Source: JANXAZ01 sp037446605 (lineage in GTDB: Bacteria; Pseudomonadota; Alphaproteobacteria; Geminicoccales; Geminicoccaceae). From it: DNA of 42,755 bases. Position 1 is the stretch's first letter. Each line of letters opens with the position of its first letter. The position numbers and the translations under genes are program-made. The stretch is taken from contig JBBIIE010000013.1 in the NCBI GenBank assembly GCA_037446605.1, positions 1 through 42,755 on the forward strand. Direction: 5' to 3'. Below are positions 1-7,574 of the stretch, one piece after another. Below the pieces are notes generated by a model, which searched no databases, was not told the DNA's origin, and worked only from the letters and a program-made list of their open reading frames with translations.

Positions 1-109
1 CCGTGTTGTCGATCACCACCACGGCCTGGAGGCCGGCACTTTCGTTCCAGAGATGGACCACCCGTTCGGGACCGATCCCGTCCTCGAAGCCGAACCACCC
101 ACCGGCCAT
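1..109 (-). CDS. Glu/Leu/Phe/Val dehydrogenase family protein, N-terminus only (partial)
   Basis: Only the first 36 codons are present; the gene continues beyond the left edge. It starts at ATG 109 behind a clear GGGAGGAG ribosome site. The visible residues include GPERVVHLWNESAGLQAVVV followed by IDNT, which resembles the N-terminal dimerisation segment of leucine, phenylalanine and valine dehydrogenases, where an 'SGL-A-VAIHNT'-like strand precedes the substrate pocket. Such enzymes oxidatively deaminate branched-chain amino acids to 2-oxoacids with NAD. It lies 31 bases after the E2 stop on the same strand, so it is probably the fourth gene of the 2-oxoacid dehydrogenase operon, where it would supply that complex's substrates. 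The catalytic lysine and the Rossmann domain are outside the window, so the substrate is inferred. Confidence 0.72.
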   Translation of the reverse strand, partial: MAGGWFGFEDGIGPERVVHLWNESAGLQAVVVIDNT

Positions 110-140
110 CCTCGACTCCTCCCTTCCCCACCCGCCCCGG

Positions 141-1256
141 TCAATCCGCCAGCTCGAGATCCCCGATCACGGCAGCGAGGAACCGCGCCGCCTCGCCACC
201 CGTGACGGCGCGATGGTCGAAGGTGAGCGAGAGGGGCAGGACCCGTGTCGGTCGGATGGCCCCGGTGGCGACGCGCACATCCTCGCGAATCCGGCCGGCC
301 CCCAGGATCGCCACCTGCGGCGGGACGATCACGAGCTGGGCGAAGCGGCCCCCGAGCATGCCGAAGTTGGAGAGGGTGAGGGTCGCCCCGCGCAGCTCGG
401 CCAGCGGAATGCGCCGCGTGCGGACGTCGCGCTTGAGCCGCTCGAGTCCGGCGCGCAGGTCCTGCGGAGTTCGGTTGGCGACGTCGCGGAGGACCGGCAC
501 GACCAGTCCATCGGCCAGGTCGACGGCGATGCCGAGGTCGATGCGGCTCTCCAGGACCCGACCCTCCGCCTCGGCCACGAAGCGGGCGTTCAAGGCGGGC
601 TCGGCGCGGCAACCGGCGACGATCGCCCGCACCAGCCGCAGGGTCACGTCGGTGCCCGCGGGCCACCGGCCGACATCGGCCTCCTCGACCACCGTGGCGG
701 GAACGACCTCGGCGTGCGCGCGGGCCATGCTGCGGGCCATCGCTCGGCGGATGCCACGCAGCGGCAGGAGCTCGGCAGCGGTAGCCGAGGATGGCGGAGC
801 CTCCTTCGAACCACCCGCCGCTTCGACATCGGCGATGGTCACCGTGCCATCGGGCCCGGTCGGCGCCACCCGCGAGAGGTCGACCCCGAGCTCCGCAGCC
901 CGGCGACGGACGGCCGGTGCGGCCCGCACCTGCCGGCTCGGGGCCGGAGCCGAGGCGGCCGGCTGTGCCGGCTTCGCCGCCTGCTCGAGCTCGCCCACGA
1001 TCGCCCCGGCGTCGGCCGTCACCGTCTCCTCGAGATCGACCAGCGGCGCTCCGACCTTGACGACCGTTCCCGGCCCGCCGTGCAGGGCGAGGATGCGGGC
1101 GGCGCGGGGGGCCGGAACCTCGACCACCGCCTTGTCGGTCTCCACCGTCACGAGCGGCTGGTCGGCCACCACGTGATCGCCGACCGCGACCTGCCAGGCG
1201 ACGATCTCGGCCTCCTCGAGGCCTTCACCGAGGTCGGGCATGCGGAAGGTGATCAT
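141..1256 (-). CDS. 2-oxoacid dehydrogenase E2 component (dihydrolipoamide acyltransferase)
   Basis: 371-residue E2 core protein that transfers acyl groups from lipoamide to CoA. A single N-terminal lipoyl domain carries the lipoyl lysine at K42 in ETDKAVVEVPAP. It is followed by an Ala/Pro-rich linker (about 85-108), an E3/E1-binding domain (about 110-147) and the acyltransferase domain ending in the catalytic DHRAVTGG (347-354, His348). The length is short but normal for single-lipoyl E2s. Its ATG shares bases with the E1 beta stop (1253-1256, ATGA), so the two are translationally coupled. The neighbouring amino acid dehydrogenase favours a branched-chain rather than a pyruvate complex. Sequence alone does not settle the acyl specificity. 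No E3 (lipoamide dehydrogenase) gene is seen in the window. Confidence 0.93.
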   Translation of the reverse strand: MITFRMPDLGEGLEEAEIVAWQVAVGDHVVADQPLVTVETDKAVVEVPAPRAARILALHGGPGTVVKVGAPLVDLEETVTADAGAIVGELEQAAKPAQPAASAPAPSRQVRAAPAVRRRAAELGVDLSRVAPTGPDGTVTIADVEAAGGSKEAPPSSATAAELLPLRGIRRAMARSMARAHAEVVPATVVEEADVGRWPAGTDVTLRLVRAIVAGCRAEPALNARFVAEAEGRVLESRIDLGIAVDLADGLVVPVLRDVANRTPQDLRAGLERLKRDVRTRRIPLAELRGATLTLSNFGMLGGRFAQLVIVPPQVAILGAGRIREDVRVATGAIRPTRVLPLSLTFDHRAVTGGEAARFLAAVIGDLELAD

Positions 1257-2233
1257 CGGTGCGCCAGGAGCCGGTGCGCGGCCTCGAGGATGTCGACCTC
1301 GGCCGGCAGGAACACGCCCTCGAGGCGCGGCAGGGGCGTCGGTGCGTCGAAGCCGGTCACCCGCGCCACGGGGGCGAGCAGGGAGAACAGCCCCTCCTCG
1401 GCGAGGATCGCCGCGATCTCGGCCCCCGGTCCGTGGCCGCGCGGCGCTTCGTGGACGATCAGGCAGCGACCGGTCTTGGCTACCGAGGCCAGGATCGTCG
1501 CGGCGTCCAGCGGTGCGAGCGTGGCCGGGTCGACGATCTCGGCTCGGGCACCCTCCTCGGCGAGCCGGTCGGCGGCCTCCAGGACCTCGCGGACCAGGGC
1601 GCCCCAGGCGACGATGGTGAGATCGCGTCCCTCGCGCAGCACGAAGGCCCGATCGAGCGGCAAGGCACGGCCGTCGTCCTCGAGTTCCTCGCGGACCGCC
1701 CGGTAGATCCGCTTGGGTTCGAGGAAGACGACGGGGTCGGGATCGCGGATCGCGGCCAGCAGCAGACCATAGGCCCGCGCGGGCGAGGACGGGATCACCG
1801 TTCGGACGCCCGGGATCGCGGCGAACAGCCCTTCGGGGCTCTCGGAATGGTGTTCGGGGGCGCGGATGCCGCCGCCGTAGGGGGCCCTGAGCACGATCGG
1901 GCAGGAGAGCCGGCCGCGGGTGCGGGCCCGCAGCCTTCCCGCGTGGTTAAGGAGCTGGTCGAGCGCGGGGTACATGAAGCCGTCGAACTGGAACTCGACG
2001 ACCGGCCGGAAGCCCTGCGCACCGAGCCCCACCGCGAGGCCGGTGAAGAGGGCCTCGGAGAGCGGGGTGTCGAGCACGCGCTCCGGCCCGAACCGCTCGA
2101 ACAGGCGCTCGGTGGCGCGGAACACCCCGCCGTCGCGCCCCACGTCCTCGCCGAGCAGCAGCACGGTCGGGTCCTCCTCCAGCGCCCGGGCGAGCGCCGC
2201 GCGGACCGCCTCGACCAGGGTCATCGAGCTCAT
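1253..2233 (-). CDS. 2-oxoacid dehydrogenase E1 component, beta subunit
   Basis: 326-residue transketolase-like beta subunit of the E1 heterotetramer, which decarboxylates 2-oxoacids with thiamine diphosphate and acylates the E2 lipoyl group. Typical elements are LLLGEDVGRDGGVFRAT near the N-terminus, DTPLSEALFTGLAVGLGAQG, the EFQFDGFMYPALDQL segment and the C-terminal transketolase C domain beginning near DLTIVAWGALV. The open frame extends further upstream, but homology begins at MSSMTLVEAV, whose ATG (2233) overlaps the E1 alpha stop as ATGA. That junction decides the start. The preceding in-frame stretch is the shadow of the E1 alpha gene. Confidence 0.93.
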   Translation of the reverse strand: MSSMTLVEAVRAALARALEEDPTVLLLGEDVGRDGGVFRATERLFERFGPERVLDTPLSEALFTGLAVGLGAQGFRPVVEFQFDGFMYPALDQLLNHAGRLRARTRGRLSCPIVLRAPYGGGIRAPEHHSESPEGLFAAIPGVRTVIPSSPARAYGLLLAAIRDPDPVVFLEPKRIYRAVREELEDDGRALPLDRAFVLREGRDLTIVAWGALVREVLEAADRLAEEGARAEIVDPATLAPLDAATILASVAKTGRCLIVHEAPRGHGPGAEIAAILAEEGLFSLLAPVARVTGFDAPTPLPRLEGVFLPAEVDILEAAHRLLAHR

Positions 2234-3330
2234 CGCGCGGCGCCTTCCGCGCCCGCGGCGCGCGCCGCGGCCCGGCGCAGGATCGCCTCCCGCTGAGGCG
2301 CCAAAGGCTCGGGAACCGAGGCGAAGACATGGTCGATCATGTCGCTCGCGGGTGCCGGCGAGCGGGCGAGATAGGCCTCGACGGCGCGTTCGACCTCGCG
2401 GTTGCATCCGGCGACGAGCGCCTCCTCCCGCTCCTTGCCCCAGAGCCCCCGGGCCACCAGGAGGCTCCGCAGACGGGCGACGGGCTCCTCCTTCCAGTGG
2501 GTGCTGACCTCGGCATCGTCGCGGTAGCGGCGAGCATCGTCGGCCGTGGTGTGGTCGGAGAGGCGGTAGGTCACCGCCTCGACCAGACTGGGCCCCTCCC
2601 CCGAGCGCGCCCGCTCGATCGCCCGGCCCACGACCTCGCGTACGGCGATCACGTCGTTGCCGTCCACCTGGACGCCGGGCATGCCGCAGGCGATCGCCTT
2701 CTGCGCCAGGGTCTCGGCCGCAGTCTGCGCCGAGCGCGGCACCGAGATCGCCCACTGATTGTTGTTGACGACCGTGACCATCGGCAGTCGCCACACGCCG
2801 GCGAGGTTCCAGGCCTCGTAGACCTCGCCCTTCGAGGTGGCTCCGTCGCCCAGCACGCAGACCGCGACGCGCGGCTCGTGGCGCAGCCTGAAGGCGCAGG
2901 CGACACCCGCGGCGTGGGGTGCGTGGCTGCCGACGGGCACGCAGATCGGGAAGTCCTCGCGCGCCTCCGCCCAGTTCGACCCGCGCTCGTCACCGCCCCA
3001 GAACGCCAACAGCTCCTCGATCCGCACGCCGCGCCAGAACATGGCGCCCTGCTCGCGGAAGGAGGGCAACAGAACGTCCTCGGGCCGCATGGCCGCGGCG
3101 GTGCCGACCGCGACCGCCTCCTGACCGAGCGATGAGGCCACCGTTCCGAGGCGGCCGGTCCGCTGCAGATTGACCGCCTTGGTGTCGTAGGTCCGGGTGA
3201 GGACCATGCCCCGGTACAGACGGATCAGCTCGTCCGGCTGCTCGGCCCAGGCCGGAAGCGGTGCGGCCAGCGTGCCGTCCGGACGAAGGATCTCCACCCG
3301 CTCGACAGCGAAGCGTGCAACCTCGACCAT
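2230..3330 (-). CDS. 2-oxoacid dehydrogenase E1 component, alpha subunit (ThDP-binding)
   Basis: 366-residue alpha subunit of the branched-chain/pyruvate dehydrogenase E1. The thiamine diphosphate motif is intact: GDGATSKGE (161-169) followed by NNNQWAISVP (189-198). Upstream are the RTYDTKAVNLQRTGR and PSFREQGAMFWRG blocks typical of BCKDH-like E1 alpha proteins, which lack the N-terminal extension of mammalian PDH. I chose ATG 3330 because GGGGGAGGGG lies directly before it; a GTG 18 bases upstream is open but has no ribosome site. It is the first gene of the E1 alpha - E1 beta - E2 - amino acid dehydrogenase operon, with a possible promoter at 3366-3396. Confidence 0.92.
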   Translation of the reverse strand: MVEVARFAVERVEILRPDGTLAAPLPAWAEQPDELIRLYRGMVLTRTYDTKAVNLQRTGRLGTVASSLGQEAVAVGTAAAMRPEDVLLPSFREQGAMFWRGVRIEELLAFWGGDERGSNWAEAREDFPICVPVGSHAPHAAGVACAFRLRHEPRVAVCVLGDGATSKGEVYEAWNLAGVWRLPMVTVVNNNQWAISVPRSAQTAAETLAQKAIACGMPGVQVDGNDVIAVREVVGRAIERARSGEGPSLVEAVTYRLSDHTTADDARRYRDDAEVSTHWKEEPVARLRSLLVARGLWGKEREEALVAGCNREVERAVEAYLARSPAPASDMIDHVFASVPEPLAPQREAILRRAAARAAGAEGAAR

Positions 3331-3365
3331 CCCCTCCCCCGCTGGCACCGGCGAGCCGGGCCCCT

Positions 3366-3396
3366 AGCATAAAGCGCATACGCGGGCCGCTGTCGA
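3366..3396 (-). promoter_or_regulatory. possible sigma70 promoter of the 2-oxoacid dehydrogenase operon
   Basis: Reading on the minus strand, TCGACA (3396-3391) and TATGCT (3371-3366) are separated by 19 bases, and the -10 lies about 35 bases before the E1 alpha ATG. The elements match the consensus 5/6 and 4/6 but the spacer is long. The gap between the tRNA gene and E1 alpha is otherwise featureless. Confidence 0.35.
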
Positions 3397-3445
3397 CCGC
3401 TGACGGCGGAGTGGACGGCACGCCGGGGGAAAAGGATCGGCGCGG

Positions 3446-3520
3446 TGGTAGCGGAGGAGGGATTCGAACCCCCGACCAAGGGATTATGATTCCCCTGCTC
3501 TACCGCTGAGCTACTCCGCC
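3446..3520 (-). tRNA. tRNA-Met (anticodon CAU), elongator type
   Basis: A 75-nt cloverleaf with encoded CCA (3448-3446). The acceptor 5' strand is GGCGGAG and the 3' strand CTCCGCT, with a G-U first pair. The D arm contains AGCTCAGCGGTAGAGC. The anticodon stem GGGGA/TCCCT closes the 7-base loop ATCATAA (anticodon CAT), and the T arm carries GGTTCGAATCC. The paired 1-72 position argues for the elongator rather than the initiator tRNA, whose first pair is mismatched. An Ile2 (lysidine) tRNA also has a CAT anticodon in DNA; overall similarity to alphaproteobacterial elongator tRNA-Met makes that less likely. It sits 24 bases after mnmA, a tRNA modification gene. Confidence 0.95.
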
Positions 3521-3544
3521 ACGCTTTCGCCGGGACGCGCCCAT

Positions 3545-4699
3545 CTATGGAGCGGGGACGAGCCCGTCAAGGCGTTCGGCCGGCTCGGGTTCGATGCGTT
3601 CGGTGGCGGCGATCCAACCACCACCCAGGACCCGCGTGCCCCTCCAGGCGACGCAGGCCTGGCCGGGGGCGACGCCCGTCTGTGGCTCGAGGAACCGCAC
3701 CCGCGCCGAGCCGTCCCGTGCGGGCTCGACCCGCGCCGCCACGGCCGGTTCGTTGTAGCGGTGACGGACCTCCAGATCCTCGCCGACCATGGGCTCCCCG
3801 AGCCAGGAGCACCCCTCCAGCCGAGCGCCCTCGACGCGGGTCGCACGCCGCGGCCCGACCTCGATGCGCGCCCGGGCGGCGTCGATCGCCGTCACGTAGA
3901 GCGGCTCGCCGGTAGCGAGCTTGAGGCCGCGCCGCTGGCCCACGGTGAAGCGGCCGATGCCCCCGTGCGTGCCGAGCACGCGGCCGTCGACATGGACGAC
4001 CTGCCCGGCTCGCAGGGCCTCGGGCCGGATGGCGCCGACGAGCTGGGCGTGCTCACCGTCCGGGACGAAGCACAGGTCCTGGCTGTCCGGCTTGTCGGCG
4101 ACCGGCAGGCCGCGTGCCGCGGCGATGCGCCGCACCTCCTCCTTGGCCAGCCCACCCAGAGGGAAGCGCAGGAAGGCGAGCTGGTCCGCCCGCGTGGCGA
4201 ACAGGAAGTAGCTCTGGTCGCGTCGCCGGTCGAAGGCCCGGTGCAGCTCCGGGCCCTCGGGACCCTCGACCCGCCGGGCGTAATGCCCCGTGGCGAGTGC
4301 CTGCGCACCGAGATCGCGCGCGAGCTCGAGGAGATCGGCGAACTTGATCCGCTCGTTGCAGCGCACGCACGGCACCGGTGTCCTGCCCGCGGCATAGGCG
4401 GCGGCGAAGTCCTCGATCACCGCCTCCCGGAACCGCGCCTCGCGGTCGACCAGATAGTGCGGGATCGCGAGCCGCTCGGCCACCGCCCGGGCATCGGCGA
4501 GGTCGCGTCCGGCGCAGCAGGTCTTCCCGTCGCGGCGGTTCGCCCGCTGGTCGTAGAGCTGGAGCGTGACGCCCACCACCTCGAAGCCGGCCTCGACCAG
4601 AAGAGCGGCGGCGACCGCGCTGTCGACCCCACCCGACATGGCGACGACGACCCGGGCGCCGGCCGGCAGATCGAACTCGATCGGGCCGGCCTCAGTCAT
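3545..4699 (-). CDS. mnmA: tRNA-specific 2-thiouridylase MnmA
   Basis: 384-residue ATP-dependent enzyme that installs sulfur at C2 of the wobble uridine in tRNA Lys, Glu and Gln, using persulfide relayed from a cysteine desulfurase. The N-terminal PP-loop is SGGVDS (22-27). The CNERIKF motif holds the nucleophile Cys114, and the second catalytic cysteine is Cys210 in SQDLCF. The ATGHYARR and GLAKEEVRRIAA blocks are typical. The ATG lies within the last codons of the ferredoxin gene (8-base overlap), so translation is probably coupled. The position at the end of a desulfurase/Fe-S carrier/ferredoxin row suits a sulfur-relay role. The tRNA-Met gene follows. Confidence 0.97.
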   Translation of the reverse strand: MTEAGPIEFDLPAGARVVVAMSGGVDSAVAAALLVEAGFEVVGVTLQLYDQRANRRDGKTCCAGRDLADARAVAERLAIPHYLVDREARFREAVIEDFAAAYAAGRTPVPCVRCNERIKFADLLELARDLGAQALATGHYARRVEGPEGPELHRAFDRRRDQSYFLFATRADQLAFLRFPLGGLAKEEVRRIAAARGLPVADKPDSQDLCFVPDGEHAQLVGAIRPEALRAGQVVHVDGRVLGTHGGIGRFTVGQRRGLKLATGEPLYVTAIDAARARIEVGPRRATRVEGARLEGCSWLGEPMVGEDLEVRHRYNEPAVAARVEPARDGSARVRFLEPQTGVAPGQACVAWRGTRVLGGGWIAATERIEPEPAERLDGLVPAP

Positions 4700-5021
4700 C
4701 GGACAGGAGGCTCGAGGCCGGGACGTGGACGGTCAGGCCATCGAGCCGGGGCTCCATGCGGATCTGGCAACCGAGCCTCGAGCTCGGCCGCCAATCGGCG
4801 GCGAGGTCGAGCATGTCCTCCTCCTCGGCGGTCGCCGGCGGCAGCCGGCCGAACCAGCCCTCCTCGATCCAGAGGTGGCAGGTCGCGCAGGCCATCGAGC
4901 CGCCACAGGCGCCTTCGAGGTCCACCCGGGCGACGCGTGCCGCCTCCAGCAGGGTGGTTCCGGGCTCGACCTCGACCTCGACCCTCCGGCCGCTCGGCAG
5001 CAGAAAGAAAACGGTGGGCAA
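4692..5021 (-). CDS. fdx: [2Fe-2S] ferredoxin, adrenodoxin/Fdx type
   Basis: 109-residue plant/adrenodoxin-fold ferredoxin with cluster ligands Cys39, Cys45, Cys48 and Cys85 (C-x5-C-x2-C-x36-C), the spacing of ISC-type Fdx that feeds electrons to Fe-S assembly. The best start is TTG 5021, just after the upstream IscA-like stop (5033), since homology begins at LPTVFFLLPSG; no ATG or GTG fits. The ribosome site is weak (CAGG), so coupling to the preceding gene is likely. The in-frame extension further upstream is a shadow of the IscA gene. Confidence 0.9.
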   Translation of the reverse strand: MPTVFFLLPSGRRVEVEVEPGTTLLEAARVARVDLEGACGGSMACATCHLWIEEGWFGRLPPATAEEEDMLDLAADWRPSSRLGCQIRMEPRLDGLTVHVPASSLLSDD

Positions 5022-5032
5022 GCCTGGCGGGC

Positions 5033-5368
5033 TCAGACCTTGAAGCTCTCGCCGCAGCCGCAGCGCGCCTTCTCGTTGGGATTGCGGAAGACGAACTGCG
5101 CGCCGAGCCGGTCCTCGACCCAGTCGACCTCGGTGCCCTCGACGAGCGGCACCGCCTTGGGATCCACGACCACGGTGACGCCCGAGGTTTCCACCACCCG
5201 GTCGTCGGGCGCCACCGTGCGGGCGAAGTCGAGTTGGTAGGAGAAGCCGGAGCACCCGGTGGTTCTGACCGCGAGGCGCAGACCTTGCGCGCCCTCCCCC
5301 CTCGTGGCGAGGAGATCACGCACGCGACGGGCGGCGGCGGGGGTGAGGCTCAAGAGCTGCTGGCTCAT
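5033..5368 (-). CDS. A-type Fe-S carrier protein (IscA/ErpA/HesB family)
   Basis: 111-residue A-type carrier that binds and hands on Fe-S clusters. The three conserved cysteines are present: Cys39 in TTGCSGFSY, and Cys103 and Cys105 in the terminal RCGCGESF. The start MSQQLLSLTP (ATG 5368) matches the family length; an in-frame GTG 33 bases upstream would add an atypical tail. It is followed after 11 bases by the ferredoxin. Whether it is IscA, ErpA or SufA cannot be decided from the sequence; ferredoxin linkage favours an ISC role. A scaffold protein IscU and the HscAB chaperones are not encoded nearby. Confidence 0.92.
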   Translation of the reverse strand: MSQQLLSLTPAAARRVRDLLATRGEGAQGLRLAVRTTGCSGFSYQLDFARTVAPDDRVVETSGVTVVVDPKAVPLVEGTEVDWVEDRLGAQFVFRNPNEKARCGCGESFKV

Positions 5369-5406
5369 CGTGCGAACCCTGCTGCGGGGCGGTGCTCCCA
5401 CGAGCG

Positions 5407-5437
5407 ATCAAATCGCCCCGTTCCTCGGCTTTGGCAA
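5407..5437 (-). promoter_or_regulatory. possible promoter for the IscA-like - fdx - mnmA genes
   Basis: On the minus strand TTGCCA (5437-5432) and TTTGAT (5412-5407) lie 19 bases apart in the 187-base gap between the desulfurase stop and the carrier start. The matches are 5/6 and 4/6 but the spacing is long. If real, the last three genes could be expressed apart from cysE and the desulfurase. Confidence 0.3.
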
Positions 5438-5555
5438 GGCCGTCGGCGCCGGTAGCGTGGTTGATGCGAGCGGATCCGGCTGGGCCGGGTGAAGCCGGAC
5501 GTGGTGCCGGGTCCGGTCCCGCTGGAACAGATCCGAGCGGCCGCGCTGGCATGCT

Positions 5556-6656
5556 TCAGGCCGCGCGTCGCTGCCGCCATCGGCGGTAGAGCGCCGTCCA
5601 CGCGGTGACGAGCCGGTCGATGTCGGCGTCGCTCGTGGACCAGCCGAGGCTCACCCGGATCGCCGACCGCGCCTCGGCTTCCGGGAAGCCCATCGCCCGG
5701 AGCACGTGCGAGGGGGCGAGCTTGCCGGAGCTGCAGGCCGAGCCCGCCCCGACCGCCACGCCCTCCAGGTCGAGCGCCAGGAGCTGGGTCTCGGCCGGCA
5801 GCCCCGGGGTGAGCAGGCAGGCGATCGTGGGCAGGCGCGGCGCCGCTGCCGCCACGACGAGCAGCTCCGGCACAAGCCCCGCGAGGTCCCGCTCCAGACG
5901 GTCCCGTAGCTGGCCGAGCCGCGCCCAGTCGATCGCGCCCAGCCGTTCGACCGCCGCGGCGAAGCCCGCGACGCCCGGAAGGTTGGGCGTGCCGGCGCGC
6001 CGGCCGAGCTCCTGGCCGCCGCCCGACTGGCGCGGCCGCAGCGCGAGGCCGGGTCGGAGCAGCAGTGCACCGATGCCCATCGGCCCGCCGAGCTTGTGCG
6101 CCGAGACGCTCACCAGGTCGGCGTCGAGCACCTCGGGCGCGCAGGCGAGCTTGCCCGCGGCCTGCACCGCGTCGACGAGGAGCAGGGCTCCGCACGCACG
6201 GGCCAGTCGGGCGAGCTCGGCTACGGGCTGGACGGCCCCGGTCTCGTTGTTGGCGAGCTGGCAGGCGACGAGCTCCGGCCGGTGCTGGGCCAGGAGCTTT
6301 TCGGTGGCTTCGAGATCCAGCCGTCCGGCGCCGGTCACCGGCAGCCGCAGCGCCTCGGGTACGGCCTCGAGGATCGAGGCGTGCTCGATCGCCGAAACGG
6401 CGATCCGGCCGCGCGCCTGGTGGAGGGCGAGCTGGTTCGCCTCGGTCCCGCCGCTCGTGAAGACGACGGTATCCGGCTCGACCCCGAAGAAACCGGCGAT
6501 CCGCCGACGCGCATCCTCGAGCAGGGCCCTGGCCCGCCGGCCGGGGCCGTGCACCGAGGCGGGATTGCCGAGCAGGCGGGCGGCCTCGGCCATCGCCTCG
6601 ACCGCGGCCGGATGGGTGGGTGCGGTCGCCGCCCAGTCGAGATAGGCGGCCGACAT
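5556..6656 (-). CDS. cysteine desulfurase (NifS/IscS class)
   Basis: 366-residue class V PLP enzyme that abstracts sulfur from cysteine as a persulfide. Visible are TSGGTEANQLAL, the PLP-stacking His92 in IEHASI, Asp162 in LLVDAVQAAGK, the Schiff-base lysine K188 in SAHKLGGPMG and the persulfide Cys308 in GSACSSGK. The loop around Cys308 without a long insertion marks group I (IscS/NifS) rather than SufS. It begins 9 bases after the cysE stop, so cysteine synthesis and desulfuration are co-transcribed. At 366 residues it is shorter than IscS (about 404), closer to NifS-like tRNA-thiolation desulfurases. Confidence 0.95.
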   Translation of the reverse strand: MSAAYLDWAATAPTHPAAVEAMAEAARLLGNPASVHGPGRRARALLEDARRRIAGFFGVEPDTVVFTSGGTEANQLALHQARGRIAVSAIEHASILEAVPEALRLPVTGAGRLDLEATEKLLAQHRPELVACQLANNETGAVQPVAELARLARACGALLLVDAVQAAGKLACAPEVLDADLVSVSAHKLGGPMGIGALLLRPGLALRPRQSGGGQELGRRAGTPNLPGVAGFAAAVERLGAIDWARLGQLRDRLERDLAGLVPELLVVAAAAPRLPTIACLLTPGLPAETQLLALDLEGVAVGAGSACSSGKLAPSHVLRAMGFPEAEARSAIRVSLGWSTSDADIDRLVTAWTALYRRWRQRRAA

Positions 6657-6665
6657 CCGCCCGCC

Positions 6666-7367
6666 TCAGGTGCCGACCTTGAGCCGGTTCGCCGGCACCG
6701 GCTCGCCGGATACGCGCCGCTCCAGCGCCTCGAGCCGGGCCTCCAGCGCGTCGAGCTGGACACACGCCCGCTCGAGGGCCCGGCTCACCGGATCGGCGGC
6801 CACGCCGGGCCAGGTGCCGTAGGCGGGGAAACCGTGCTCGACCTCGGCCGCCGGCTGTGGGCCGACCGGCTTGGCCGGGATCCCGACCACGGTGGCTCCC
6901 TCCGGAACCTCCTTGAGGACCACGGCGTTCGACCCGATCCGCGCACCCCGGCGCACGGTGAACGGGCCGAGCACCGCCGCTCCGGCGCCGATCACCACAC
7001 CGTCCTCCACCGTCGGGTGCCGCTTGCCCGGATCGAGGCTGACGCCGCCGAGCGTGACTCCCTGGTAGATCGTGACGTCGTCGCCGATCTCCGCCGTCTC
7101 CCCGATCACCACCCCCATTCCGTGGTCGATGAAGAACCGACGGCCGATCTTCGCACCCGGGTGGATCTCGATGCCGGTCAGGAACCGGTTGAGGTTGGAG
7201 ACGATCCGACCGGCGAGCCGCCACCCCCGCCGCCAGAACGCATGTGCGACGCGGTGCAGCATCACCGCGTGGACGCCAGGGTAGCAGATCAGCACCTCGA
7301 GCCGCGACCGGGCCGCCGGGTCCCGTTCGAAGACCGCCTGGATATCTTCCTTCAATGCCTTGAACAT
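6666..7367 (-). CDS. cysE: serine O-acetyltransferase
   Basis: 233-residue left-handed beta-helix acyltransferase making O-acetylserine, the committed step of cysteine synthesis. The short N-terminal helical region includes YPGVHAVMLHRVAH. Next come the hexapeptide repeats with IEIHPGAKIGRRFFIDHG, the catalytic His in the FIDHGMGVVIGETAEIGD block, GVTLGG, and KRHPTVEDGVVIGAGA. A charged C-terminal helix (about 195-225) could form a coiled coil; it differs from the short CysK-inhibitory tail ending in Ile and ends in LKVGT. It heads the minus-strand sulfur group and diverges from the hydrolase at 7575. Start ATG 7367. Confidence 0.95.
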   Translation of the reverse strand: MFKALKEDIQAVFERDPAARSRLEVLICYPGVHAVMLHRVAHAFWRRGWRLAGRIVSNLNRFLTGIEIHPGAKIGRRFFIDHGMGVVIGETAEIGDDVTIYQGVTLGGVSLDPGKRHPTVEDGVVIGAGAAVLGPFTVRRGARIGSNAVVLKEVPEGATVVGIPAKPVGPQPAAEVEHGFPAYGTWPGVAADPVSRALERACVQLDALEARLEALERRVSGEPVPANRLKVGT

Positions 7368-7574
7368 CAGCCCGCGCCTCGGCTATAGACCCGGGTCCGC
7401 TGGCGATGCCGGCAGCGGGTCGAGTTGTGCTGCGCGCGACACCCGGTCGAGCCGGGCGTCGGATCGGCGCAGCGCAGCAAGGCATATAGGGCGGGTCGAA
7501 GGGTCGCGCAATCGCCGGTCGGGCAAGCCGCCCGGACCGCCGGCGACCCGGTCGGGAAGACGAGGTGGGAAACG

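Noticed and set aside
3..1706. 567-codon plus-strand open frame across the E2/E1 beta region
   Set aside because: Low-complexity Arg/Gly/Pro-rich translation antisense to genes with complete catalytic motifs; a GC-rich shadow frame.
5316..5552. 78-codon minus-strand frame between the desulfurase and the IscA-like gene
   Set aside because: Proline/alanine-rich, overlaps the carrier gene start and covers a likely promoter.
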